Below are positions 54,309-63,000 of a stretch of 64,000 nt of DNA, piece after piece. The notes beneath the pieces were generated by a model. That model saw nothing but the letters and a program-made list of their open reading frames with translations. It did not search any database and was not told the origin of the DNA. Positions within the stretch are counted from its first letter, which is position 1. Every line of letters starts with the position of its first letter. Source of the DNA: Rhodococcus coprophilus NBRC 100603 (GTDB lineage: Bacteria > Actinomycetota > Actinomycetes > Mycobacteriales > Mycobacteriaceae); contig NZ_BDAM01000005.1 of NCBI RefSeq assembly GCF_001895045.1, positions 1 to 64,000 on the forward strand, written 5' to 3'. The position numbers were made by a program, and so were the translations under genes.

Positions 54309-55328
54309 TCAGAGCCAGTCACGACGTTTGAACAGCAGATACAGCACGGTGGCGGAGAGAGCGATGACGATCGCCACCGTGACGAGTCCCGTACGTTCAC
54401 CGACGCCGGGGTAGGGCACATTCATTCCGTACCAACCGGTCACGGCGGTCGGCACCGCGATGATCGCCGCCCATCCCGTCAGCTTCTTCATGACGGTGTT
54501 GAGCCGGGCGTCCTGAAGCGACAGGTTCGTCTCGAAGATGGTGGTCACCATGTCGCGCAAGGATTCGGTCCATTCCGCGGCCCGCAGGACATGGTCGTAA
54601 AGATCGGTGTACCAACTGTCCAGTTCGGCCGAGATTCCGTGTTCGGCGCGAAAGTGCATGACCGCGTTGACGATCTCCCGCATCGGCAGCACCACCCTTC
54701 GCAGCTGGACGAGTTCTTTCCGGAGCCGGTAGACGCCCCTCTGGATTGTTTTCGTGTGCGCTTCGTCGGCGAAGAGCCCGTCCTCGATGTCCTCGATCGC
54801 ATCGTCGAGGTCGCGGATGGTGTCGAACTGGCCGTCGACGATCACGTCCAGCAACCCGTGCAAGAGCGCGGCGGTGCCGTATTTGACGAGGTCGGGGTTG
54901 GCGTCCCAGCGGTTGACCACATCCTGCATATCGAACGGACCGCCGCGACGGACGGTCACCAGGCACCCGGGAATCATGAACGCCGAGACTCGTGTCGTGG
55001 CGAGACGGGATTCATACGTCTCGAGGGCGGGGTCGGGCGTGGTCAGGAGATGCGTGGCGTAGACCGTGAGGAAGGTGTGCGTCGGGTAGCGCGTCGCCTT
55101 GGTGCGCTCGCTACGTGCGAGCGCGTCTTCCACCGCGAAGGCGTCGAAGCCCAGCTCCTCCGCGAGATCGAGCAGGCGCTCGGGTTTCGGATCGAGCAGA
55201 TCTACCCACACCAGGGAGTCCGGATCCTTCAGGTGCTCCGACACGTCCGCAAACGGGAAATCTTCGGCCTCGAGCTTCCCATGTCGCCACACCCTGGTGC
55301 GGACCTCTCCGTTGTGGATCGTGGTCAT
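54309..55328 (-). CDS. corA: CorA-type magnesium/cobalt channel
   Basis: 339 aa from the ATG at 55328 (MTTIHNGEVRTRVW). A large cytosolic domain (VWVDLLDPKPERLLDLAEELGFDAFAVEDAL; FLTVYATHLL) is followed by a long stalk helix and two C-terminal membrane helices. The selectivity signature is YGMNVPYPG between them, and the tail LFKRRDWL ends in positive charge, as in CorA. It carries Mg2+ (or Co2+/Ni2+) into the cell as a pentamer. It is downstream of pknK on the same strand, 72 bases apart. Confidence 0.96.
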   Translation of the reverse strand: MTTIHNGEVRTRVWRHGKLEAEDFPFADVSEHLKDPDSLVWVDLLDPKPERLLDLAEELGFDAFAVEDALARSERTKATRYPTHTFLTVYATHLLTTPDPALETYESRLATTRVSAFMIPGCLVTVRRGGPFDMQDVVNRWDANPDLVKYGTAALLHGLLDVIVDGQFDTIRDLDDAIEDIEDGLFADEAHTKTIQRGVYRLRKELVQLRRVVLPMREIVNAVMHFRAEHGISAELDSWYTDLYDHVLRAAEWTESLRDMVTTIFETNLSLQDARLNTVMKKLTGWAAIIAVPTAVTGWYGMNVPYPGVGERTGLVTVAIVIALSATVLYLLFKRRDWL

Positions 55329-55400
55329 GCTGGAAGTCTGCCCCAATGTGTCCGCTCGAGTGCCGGACCGGCGTGTCCCGTGTGCTGCCGTCGACGGCAG

Positions 55401-58400
55401 TCACAACCGCGTACCGACGCCTTCGGCTTCGGCCAGTCGCACCATTTCGGCGAGGAATGCTTCGTCGACGATGGGCCAGCCCTTGGGCGTGTTTCCGCTC
55501 CGCACCCTGTCCTGCAACGATTCGAGGACCGCAACCACACGCGGCCCCCCATCGATGAGGTGCCGGACCATGCCCCGTTCCCCGCACAAAGCGACCAGCG
55601 GTGCGACGGTTCGCTCAGCTTCCTCCTGCCGGCCCGCGGCATGCAGGCATGCGACGACCAGGCGGGTGTAACTCATGTGTGTACGAGGTCGCCGGCCGGC
55701 GGTCCGGCGCTGCCACCACCGTGCCCATTCGACGGCCTCGGCCACTGCGGCAGGTTCGCCGCTGCGGTAGAGCATTCGGATGGCGGTGGCGGCCTCGTAC
55801 TGCGCGGTGACCTCCTCGGGCCCGACCGAGGGTCGGGTGTCCGAATCCGGCATCGTTCGTCGCGGAGCGATCTCAGGTTCGACTCCCAACCGCATCCGTT
55901 CGTTCTCGATGCGCGCACGCAGTCGCGGCAGATCGTGCGTGAACGCCGCGTGCAGTCCCTCGTCGAGCAGCGCGACAGCAGCCGGCCTGTCTCCCCGCAG
56001 CATCTTCAACCGGGCGCCGGTCGCGAACCGGGCGATCATGAAATCCGCTATGCCGCCCTCGATTCCGAGTAGCTTGCTTTCGTCCAGCAATGTCTCTGCC
56101 TCGGCGATGCGGCCTTGCTCGTACATGAGCTCGCCCAGCATCGCGGCCGACAACCGGCCCACATGGGTATGGATGCCGCCGCTCTGACGGGCCGCGCGCA
56201 ACGCACGGCGGAAGTACTCCTCGGCCGCCGCGACGTCGAGTTGCTCGTTCGCGGCGATGCCGCACAGACACAACCCGTAGATCGAGGCGAACTGCCCGCG
56301 TGTGCGCTCGTGGTACGGCCGCGCCCACTCCTGCCGCCGCCGCACATTGTCGAACTCGAAGCGGAGGAGATCCGCATAGCAGGCGAAGACCGTCGCGGCG
56401 CCCACCACCCCCGGGCGGACTTCGTCGGGTGCCGTGAGCACGGGTTCCACCAATTCTTCGATGCCCTCGACGTGATCGGTGTTCATCAGCAGGGCTGCCT
56501 CGGCGACGCGGGTTTCGACGAGGAGCGTGTCGAGGTCGTCCCGGGGCAGGGTGCTCCGAGCACAGACGGCCGGGATGGCAGCGAGGGCAGACCGCGCCTC
56601 GGAGAACCGTTGCAACGCACCGCAGGCCCACGCCCGGCTCAGCAGCAGACGGGGGTCGTCGGCGACCGCGCGAGGTGGGAGTCTGCCGATCAGGGCCAGG
56701 AGAGTGCCCATGTGTCCGTGCTCCATGAGAACCATGCCGTCCGTCGCCACGAGATCCACTGCGAATGCGGTGTCACCTGCTGCGAGAGCGTGATCGACGG
56801 ATTCGCGGAACATATGGTGTCGCGCACACCATCGTGCAGCGGCGCGGTGCAGTTCGGGGATGCGTTCGGGGTCGTCGCGTTCGAGGCGACGGTGCAAGAA
56901 CTCGCGGAACATGTGGTGGAATCGGAACCAGATGCGTTCGTCGTCCACGTGCCGCAGGAACAGGTCGCGCTGCTCGGCCTCCTCGAGCATCGCCTGGCTC
57001 CGTGGCTCGCCGGTCAGCGCGGTTGCGAGACCGGCGCAAACGGATTGCGCGACGGAGATCGCGGTGAGGAACTCGTACATCTCCGGCTCGAGGGTGGAGA
57101 GGACGTTGTCCGCGAGGTATTCCCCGATCGCGTGGTGGCGACCGGTCAGATTCTCGATGAGAGCCGAAGGATCGTCGCTGTCCCGCAACGACAACGACGC
57201 GAGTTGGAGGGCGGCGGCCCAGCCCTCGGTGGTGTTGTTCAATTCCCGCACATCGTCTGCGGTGAGGTTCAACCCTCCCACGTCGCGGAGAAATTTCTCT
57301 GATTCCTCCTCATCGAAACGCAGTGCTGCCGAATCTATTTCGAGAAGTTCGTCGCGCACCCGCAAACGGCTTAGCGGTAGGCCCGACCGGCGCCGGCTGG
57401 TGACGACCACCTGGAGGTTTTGTGGTCCCTGCTCGAGCAGGAAGTCCAGAGCAGCAGCAGTTTCCCGCGAGGTGACCCGATGCCAGTCGTCCACCACGAG
57501 CGTCATCGGCTCACCGGTCCGGTATATCTCGTCGATCAGGCTGCTCAGGACGTAACGGGTCGCGTCGTCACCGTGCGACTGCAGAATCTGCTCGAGGTCG
57601 CGGGCGAGCGCCGGGCGGACCTGCTTGACCGCTTCGATGAGGTGCGCCAGAAACCACAGGACCTTGTTGTCGTCACTGTCCACCGTCAGCCAGGCAACCG
57701 GAATGCCCTCGGCGGTGAGTACATCCCGCCACTGGGCCGCGAGGGTCGACTTCCCGAAACCGGTGGGGGCGTGGATTGCGGTGAGCCGCCGCCGCTGTCC
57801 TGTGCGCAGCAGACGGAGCAAGCGGGTGCGAGCGACCAGCGGTCGGGTGGCCGCCGGAGGACGGAAGCGGGTTGTCGGGGCAGCGGACGGTGACGTCACA
57901 CCCGTAGCGGAGGGGGTCGGCTTCCGTGAATCCGTGCCCGGCGTATCGGTGGGTTCGGGAGGTGGCGCCCCGGGAAGCGCCATGTCGGCCACTTTCAAGC
58001 CGTGGCTCCACTCGATCCGGCGGAGCATCTCCCCGAAGTCCGCCGCCGTCGCCGGCCGATCCCCGGGATCCGGTGCCATGCCCAGTTCGAGGGCGGTGCA
58101 GACGTCGTCGGGAATCCCGGAGCCGCGCAGGTCCGGGACGGGCTCGGACGTGATGCGCACGAACTGTGCGACAACCCGCTCGCCCTCCTTGCGCTCGAAC
58201 GCTGCGTGCCCGGTGATCGCGCAGAACAAAGTGGCGGCGAGCCCGTACACATCGGAGGCAGGTGTCGGCTGCTCCCCACGCAGGATCTCCGGTGCGGTGA
58301 ATGCAGGCGATCCGGTGATCATGCCGGACGACGTGCAGAAGCCGTCGCCGACACGTGCGATTCCGAAATCGGTGAGCTGCGGTTCGCCGTACTCGGTGAC

Positions 58401-58883
58401 GAGAATGTTGCCCGGCTTGATGTCGCGGTGCAGGACGTCGGCACGATGTGCCGTCTCGAGTGCCCCGGCGACCTTGACGCCGATCCGTATCGCCTCCGGC
58501 CACGGCAGAGCACCGTGTCGACGGATCCGCGTCTCCAGCGAATCGTGGGGGTGATAGTGCATCACCAGGTACGGCTGACTCTCGTCGATCGTTCCGGCCT
58601 GCAACACGTTGACGATGTTGGGATGCCCCGAAAGCCGTCCCATCGCGCGCTGCTCCCGCAGGAATCGCTCGAGGTTGTCGGGATCGAGGGTCGTACGCAG
58701 GACCTTCACCGCGACCGTCCGGTCCAGTGATTCCTGACGGCAGCGGTACACGATCCCGAAACCGCCCCGGCCGATCTCCCGGGCGTCGGTGAATCCTGCC
58801 TCGGCAAGAGCCTGCACGACAGCTGCGTCGTCGACCCTCGGCGCCGGAGCGCGCTGGGTCGAGATCGCTTCGTTCTCGTGCAT
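55401..58883 (-). CDS. pknK: Serine/threonine protein kinase with STAND/MalT-like domain (PknK homologue)
   Basis: 1160 aa from the ATG at 58883, with GAGGTGAT 9 bases upstream. The Hanks-type kinase domain at 35-295 is complete: GRGGFGIVYRC (38-48), catalytic Lys60, HRDIKPGN at 152-159, DFG at 172-174, APE at 197-199. A Pro-rich linker follows (300-350). The NTPase domain then has an intact Walker A (APTGFGKST at 372-380) and Walker B (LVVDDWH near 455). The rest is TPR-like helices. No LuxR HTH is seen at the end. The layout and the sequence strongly resemble M. tuberculosis PknK (Rv3080c). It likely links a signal to transcription factors or translation. Confidence 0.92.
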   Translation of the reverse strand: MHENEAISTQRAPAPRVDDAAVVQALAEAGFTDAREIGRGGFGIVYRCRQESLDRTVAVKVLRTTLDPDNLERFLREQRAMGRLSGHPNIVNVLQAGTIDESQPYLVMHYHPHDSLETRIRRHGALPWPEAIRIGVKVAGALETAHRADVLHRDIKPGNILVTEYGEPQLTDFGIARVGDGFCTSSGMITGSPAFTAPEILRGEQPTPASDVYGLAATLFCAITGHAAFERKEGERVVAQFVRITSEPVPDLRGSGIPDDVCTALELGMAPDPGDRPATAADFGEMLRRIEWSHGLKVADMALPGAPPPEPTDTPGTDSRKPTPSATGVTSPSAAPTTRFRPPAATRPLVARTRLLRLLRTGQRRRLTAIHAPTGFGKSTLAAQWRDVLTAEGIPVAWLTVDSDDNKVLWFLAHLIEAVKQVRPALARDLEQILQSHGDDATRYVLSSLIDEIYRTGEPMTLVVDDWHRVTSRETAAALDFLLEQGPQNLQVVVTSRRRSGLPLSRLRVRDELLEIDSAALRFDEEESEKFLRDVGGLNLTADDVRELNNTTEGWAAALQLASLSLRDSDDPSALIENLTGRHHAIGEYLADNVLSTLEPEMYEFLTAISVAQSVCAGLATALTGEPRSQAMLEEAEQRDLFLRHVDDERIWFRFHHMFREFLHRRLERDDPERIPELHRAAARWCARHHMFRESVDHALAAGDTAFAVDLVATDGMVLMEHGHMGTLLALIGRLPPRAVADDPRLLLSRAWACGALQRFSEARSALAAIPAVCARSTLPRDDLDTLLVETRVAEAALLMNTDHVEGIEELVEPVLTAPDEVRPGVVGAATVFACYADLLRFEFDNVRRRQEWARPYHERTRGQFASIYGLCLCGIAANEQLDVAAAEEYFRRALRAARQSGGIHTHVGRLSAAMLGELMYEQGRIAEAETLLDESKLLGIEGGIADFMIARFATGARLKMLRGDRPAAVALLDEGLHAAFTHDLPRLRARIENERMRLGVEPEIAPRRTMPDSDTRPSVGPEEVTAQYEAATAIRMLYRSGEPAAVAEAVEWARWWQRRTAGRRPRTHMSYTRLVVACLHAAGRQEEAERTVAPLVALCGERGMVRHLIDGGPRVVAVLESLQDRVRSGNTPKGWPIVDEAFLAEMVRLAEAEGVGTRL

Positions 58884-59044
58884 CGTTTCGATCACCTCGC
58901 ACGGCCGTTTTCTCAGGGTAGTCCCGGAATGTGCAGTCCCGGCGCGGATCGTCTGCGAGCCCTCGTCTACCGTGATCCGACCGGACGCTGGCAACGGCGC
59001 CAACGGCCCGGCTCAACGACACTGCTATCAGAAGTGGGACATAC

Positions 59045-59401
59045 ATGAAGAAGACTGTCGCGGCGCTGTTCGGCGCTGGTGTGGTCCTGTTCGCGGGGGC
59101 GTGCGGATCCTCGGATGGAACCGCCTCGGCCGACGAGACCACCACGACCACGACCACCACGAGTGCGTCGTCTTCCGCACAGGGCGGGGCAGGGGTCCAG
59201 CTCGGCAACAGCTACGAGGACAACTGCGAGGCTCTCCTGCCGTACCTGGACGAGCTCGAAGGATGGGGCCAGGACCGCGTGCAGGCTGCGCAGGCTGTCG
59301 CGGATGCACAGCAGCAGCTTCCGCAGTGGCAGGAACTGGACGCAGGGCAGCAGGCAGACACGCTCCGCGCCATCGAGAACGCCGGCAAGGGCGAGTGCTG
59401 A
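59045..59401 (+). CDS. Small lipoprotein
   Basis: 118 aa, ATG start. A lipoprotein signal peptide ends in LFAGAC with Cys20 as the acylation site. It is followed by a Thr/Ser-rich linker (eight Thr in a row after DE) and a helical, Gln/Ala-rich domain (DNCEALLPYLDELEGWGQDR; QAAQAVADAQQQLPQWQEL). The last residue before the stop is Cys; a disulfide with the Cys in DNCEALL is possible. No family is recognised. It overlaps the next gene by 7 bases, so the two are one transcript. Confidence 0.78.
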   Translation: MKKTVAALFGAGVVLFAGACGSSDGTASADETTTTTTTTSASSSAQGGAGVQLGNSYEDNCEALLPYLDELEGWGQDRVQAAQAVADAQQQLPQWQELDAGQQADTLRAIENAGKGEC

Positions 59402-60522
59402 CAGACCCGCTGTTCGACAGGTTGCGGCGCTTCCCGGATGTGGAAGCGCCCAATCTGTTCGCTGTCGATGCCGCGGACCGGCTGATCCTCGACGAGGCCC
59501 ACACCGCCCTCGAGACGGCTCCGCGTGGCACCGTCGTCGTCATCGACGACCAGTACGGTGCGTTGACCCTCGGCACGGCGGTTCGATACGACGCCTCAGG
59601 CCTGCGTGTCCACCAGGACTCGATCGTGGCCGAGCGCGCACTCGCCGCCAACGCCTCCCGCGAGAACCTCGCGGACAGATTCACCACGCACGCGCTCGAC
59701 GACCGGTTGCTCCGAGGTGCTCGCGTCGTGCTCCTGCGACTGCCACGCTCGCTCAGCGCCCTCACCGAGATCACCGAGACTATCGCCGCCCACGCCGATC
59801 CCGACGTCGCAGTCTTCGCCGGCGGCAGGGACAAGCACATCACCGTGGCCATGAACGACGTGCTGGCGCGGTCTTTCGCCGACGTCCGGGCATCGCGGGG
59901 GAGACAGAAGTCGCGCGTGGTGATCGCACGCGACCCGAAACCGGGCCCGAGCACCTATCCGGTCCGGGAAACGCTCGCCGAACTGGATCTCGTCGTCGTC
60001 GCGCACGGCGCCGCGTTCGCAGGCCCCAAGCTCGACATCGGCACCCGCTTCCTGCTCGAGTTCCTGCCGCGGGTCGCACCTGCCGCGTCGGTCGCCGTGG
60101 ACCTCGGATGCGGCACCGGAATCCTCTCGGCAATGCTCGCCCGTAAGCATCCCGGACTGCAAGTGATCGCCACCGACCAGTCGTCCGCCGCGGTGGCGTC
60201 GGCCGCGGCGACAGCCTCCGCGAACGGTCTCGCCGATCGCGTCGAGGTGCTGCGCGACGACGTCGCCGGGTCGCTGCCCGATGCCTCCGTCGATCTCGTC
60301 GTGTGCAATCCGCCGTTCCACATCGGCGCGGCCGTCCATACGGGTGCCGCCGAGAAGATGTTCGCGTCCGCCGGCCGCATCCTCCGTCCCGGAGGAGAGA
60401 TGTGGACGGTCTACAACTCGCATCTCCGCTACCGTCCGATCTTGAATCGCGTGGTCGGCGCCACGACCGTCGAGGGTCGCAACCCGAAGTTCACGGTGAC
60501 TCGGTCCGTACGAAACCGGTAG
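59395..60522 (+). CDS. RsmC/RlmG-type rRNA guanine-N2 methyltransferase-like protein
   Basis: 375 aa from the GTG at 59395, which overlaps the lipoprotein stop. The C-terminal half is a class I methyltransferase (VAVDLGCGTGILSAMLA, LQVIATDQSSAAV, VDLVVCNPPFHIGAAVH). The NPPFH motif is that of N2-guanine rRNA methyltransferases. The N-terminal half (RLRRFPDVEAPNLFAVDAADRL; TVVVIDDQYGALTLGTAV) is a degenerate copy of the same fold, the plan of E. coli RsmC and RlmG. Length is close to RlmG (378 aa). The rRNA target (16S or 23S) is not decided. Confidence 0.88.
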   Translation: MLTDPLFDRLRRFPDVEAPNLFAVDAADRLILDEAHTALETAPRGTVVVIDDQYGALTLGTAVRYDASGLRVHQDSIVAERALAANASRENLADRFTTHALDDRLLRGARVVLLRLPRSLSALTEITETIAAHADPDVAVFAGGRDKHITVAMNDVLARSFADVRASRGRQKSRVVIARDPKPGPSTYPVRETLAELDLVVVAHGAAFAGPKLDIGTRFLLEFLPRVAPAASVAVDLGCGTGILSAMLARKHPGLQVIATDQSSAAVASAAATASANGLADRVEVLRDDVAGSLPDASVDLVVCNPPFHIGAAVHTGAAEKMFASAGRILRPGGEMWTVYNSHLRYRPILNRVVGATTVEGRNPKFTVTRSVRNR

Positions 60523-60639
60523 AGTCCACTTTGTCCGGGGCCCGCTCCGAGCAGACCCCGACGGTCATCCGGAGGTGGGAACTTTCGCCCCGGCCGACGC
60601 GTTGAGCGGACAGAAGCGACCACCAGAAGGGAGTGCCCG

Positions 60640-61491
60640 GTGCGCACCACCAGTAACCCGGTGTTCCGCAACCTGCCCAAGCAAGAGGGCGGCGGATACG
60701 CCAGTTTCGGCTCTGCGACGGCAGGTGCCACGCAAGCCACCCAGCAATTCGGCCAGCCGCAGTACTCACCTACGGATCCGTGGGCACGCCCCACCACCGA
60801 GCGGTCGATGACCATCGACGACGTCGTCACGAAGACCGGCATCACGCTCGGCGTGCTCGCCGTGTCGGCGCTGATCTCCTACGTCCTGGTCACCATGAAC
60901 ACCGGCCTGGCCGCTCCCTTCGTCATCGGCGGCGGTCTCATCGGGCTCGTCCTGGTTCTCGTGGCCACCTTCGGTCGCAAGATGGACAACCCGGCGATCG
61001 TGCTCGGGTACGCGATCGCGGAGGGCTTCTTCCTCGGTGCGCTGTCGTTCATGTTCACCGATATCACCTTCGGCGGTACCGGCGGTTCGACACTGATCGC
61101 GCAGGCCGTCCTCGGCACCTTCGGTGTCTTCTTCGGCATGCTCGTCGTCTACCGCACCGGTGCGATCCGCGTCACCCCGCGGCTGACCAGGATGATCGTC
61201 GGTGCGCTCGTCGGTGTGCTGATCCTCGCGCTCGGCAATATCATCGCCGGCTTCTTCATCGACGGTGGCCTCGGCCTGCGCGACGGTGGCCCGCTCGCCA
61301 TCATCTTCAGCCTCGTGTGCATCGGCATCGCCGCGTTCAGCTTCCTGCTGGACTTCGACTCCGCCGACCAGTTGATCCGCGCCCAGGCGCCGGAGAAGGC
61401 CGCGTGGGGAGTCGCCCTCGGCCTCACCGTCACCCTGGTCTGGCTCTACGTCGAGATCCTGCGTCTGCTGAGCTACTTCCAGAACGACTAG
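60640..61491 (+). CDS. Bax inhibitor-1/YccA family membrane protein
   Basis: 283 aa, GTG start with AGAAGGGAG about 6 bases upstream. A 50-residue polar N-terminus rich in Gln/Gly/Ala precedes seven hydrophobic helices. The family segments are visible (AIVLGYAIAEGFFLGALSFMF; TLIAQAVLGTFGVFFGMLVVYRTGAI; VCIGIAAFSFLLDFDSADQLI, with the conserved Asp in the last helices). Members are calcium-leak or stress-related membrane proteins. The 117-base leader (60523-60639) contains GC-rich hairpins but no known riboswitch that I recognise. Confidence 0.9.
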   Translation: MRTTSNPVFRNLPKQEGGGYASFGSATAGATQATQQFGQPQYSPTDPWARPTTERSMTIDDVVTKTGITLGVLAVSALISYVLVTMNTGLAAPFVIGGGLIGLVLVLVATFGRKMDNPAIVLGYAIAEGFFLGALSFMFTDITFGGTGGSTLIAQAVLGTFGVFFGMLVVYRTGAIRVTPRLTRMIVGALVGVLILALGNIIAGFFIDGGLGLRDGGPLAIIFSLVCIGIAAFSFLLDFDSADQLIRAQAPEKAAWGVALGLTVTLVWLYVEILRLLSYFQND

Positions 61492-61503
61492 GTGTAACCA
61501 CGC

Positions 61504-61539
61504 ACGAAGGCCCCGGGCGAATCCGCCTGGGGCCTTCGT
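61504..61539 (+). terminator. Intrinsic terminator after the Bax-inhibitor-like gene
   Basis: A 16-bp stem (one G-T) pairs 61504-61519 with 61524-61539 around a 4-base loop, 13 bases after the stop. Confidence 0.9.
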
Positions 61540-61600
61540 CGTCGCCAGGGCATCCCGACCGTCTCCGCGGTACCGGACCGGCACGTGGGACCATGGGTGT

Positions 61601-62986
61601 ATGCGCATTGCGGATTCGGTCGTCGACCTCATCGGAAACACCCCACTCGTCAAAATCAACTCCGTGGTGAAACCGGGGTCCGGACTGGTGGCTGCGAAAG
61701 TCGAGTACCTCAACCCGGGCGGTAGCTCCAAGGACCGCATCGCGGTGAAGATGATCGACGCTGCCGAAGCCTCCGGCGAGTTGAAGCCCGGCGGCACCAT
61801 CGTCGAACCCACCTCCGGTAACACCGGTATCGGTCTTGCACTCGTCGCCCAGCAGCGCGGATACAAGTGCGTGTTCGTGTGCCCCGACAAGGTCGGTGAA
61901 GAGAAGCGCAACGTGCTCCGTGCCTACGGCGCCGAAGTTGTCGTGTGCCCGACCGCCGTACCGCCGGAGCACCCCGACAGCTACTACAACGTCTCCGATC
62001 GGCTCGCTGCCGAACTTCCCGGAGGCTGGAAGCCCAATCAGTACTCCAACCCCGCCGGCCCCGAAAGCCACTACGAGAGCACCGGCCCCGAGATCTGGGC
62101 CGACACCGACGGAAAGATCACGCACTTCGTCGCAGGCGTCGGCACCGGCGGCACCATTTCCGGTACCGGGCGCTACCTCAAAGAGGTCTCCGGCGGCAAG
62201 GTCAAGGTCGTCGGTGTCGACCCCGAGGGTTCGGTGTACTCGGGTGGAACCGGGCGCCCCTACCTCGTCGAAGGCGTGGGCGAGGACTTCTGGCCCAGCG
62301 CGTACGACGCATCCATCCCCGACGAGATCATTGCCGTCTCCGACGCCGACGCGTTCGAGATGACCCGTCGGCTCGCCCGGGAAGAGGGGCTGCTCGTCGG
62401 CGGTTCGTGCGGCATGGCGATGGTGGCCGCGCTGCAGGTCGCAGAGCGTGAAGGCCCCGACGCCGTAGTGGTCGTGCTGCTGCCCGACGGCGGCCGCGGC
62501 TACCTGGCGAAGGTCTTCAACGACAAGTGGATGGCCAGCTACGGATTCCTGCGCGCGCCGCTCGACGGCAAGCCCGACGACTCCACCGTCGGCGACGTGT
62601 TGCGGGGCAAGTCCGGTGACCTGCCCGACCTCGTGCACACCCACCCGTCCGAGACGGTGCGCGACGCGATCGAGATCCTCCGCGAGTACGGCGTCTCCCA
62701 GATGCCGGTCGTCGGTGCGGAGCCGCCCGTCACCGCCGGTGAGGTCGCCGGGTCGGTCAGCGAGCGGGAACTGCTCAGCGCCGTCTTCGAAGGTCGCGCG
62801 AACCTTGCCGATCCGGTCGAGAAGCACATGAGCGCCCCGCTGCCCAACATCGGCGTCGGTGAGTCCGTTGCGGACGCGACGAAGGCGTTCGGCGACACCG
62901 ACGCGCTCATGGTCATCGACGACGGTAAGCCCGTCGGCGTGATCACGCGGCACGACCTCCTCGGATTCATCTCCCAAGGCCGATAG
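61601..62986 (+). CDS. cbs: Cystathionine beta-synthase
   Basis: 461 aa, ATG start. The PLP domain (1-330) has Lys44 (GGSSKDR) as cofactor lysine, the PTSGNTGIGLALVA phosphate loop, GVGTGGTISGTGRYL and GGSCGMAMVAAL. Two CBS domains follow (about 335-455: DDSTVGDVLRGKSGDLPDLVH; VSQMPVVGAEPPVTAGEVAGS; DALMVIDDGKPVGVITRHDLLGF). It condenses serine with homocysteine to cystathionine (reverse transsulfuration), though O-acetylserine can be used in some relatives. The cbs-metB order matches Rv1077-Rv1079 in M. tuberculosis. Confidence 0.95.
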   Translation: MRIADSVVDLIGNTPLVKINSVVKPGSGLVAAKVEYLNPGGSSKDRIAVKMIDAAEASGELKPGGTIVEPTSGNTGIGLALVAQQRGYKCVFVCPDKVGEEKRNVLRAYGAEVVVCPTAVPPEHPDSYYNVSDRLAAELPGGWKPNQYSNPAGPESHYESTGPEIWADTDGKITHFVAGVGTGGTISGTGRYLKEVSGGKVKVVGVDPEGSVYSGGTGRPYLVEGVGEDFWPSAYDASIPDEIIAVSDADAFEMTRRLAREEGLLVGGSCGMAMVAALQVAEREGPDAVVVVLLPDGGRGYLAKVFNDKWMASYGFLRAPLDGKPDDSTVGDVLRGKSGDLPDLVHTHPSETVRDAIEILREYGVSQMPVVGAEPPVTAGEVAGSVSERELLSAVFEGRANLADPVEKHMSAPLPNIGVGESVADATKAFGDTDALMVIDDGKPVGVITRHDLLGFISQGR

Positions 62987-63000
62987 GACACAGATACTTC

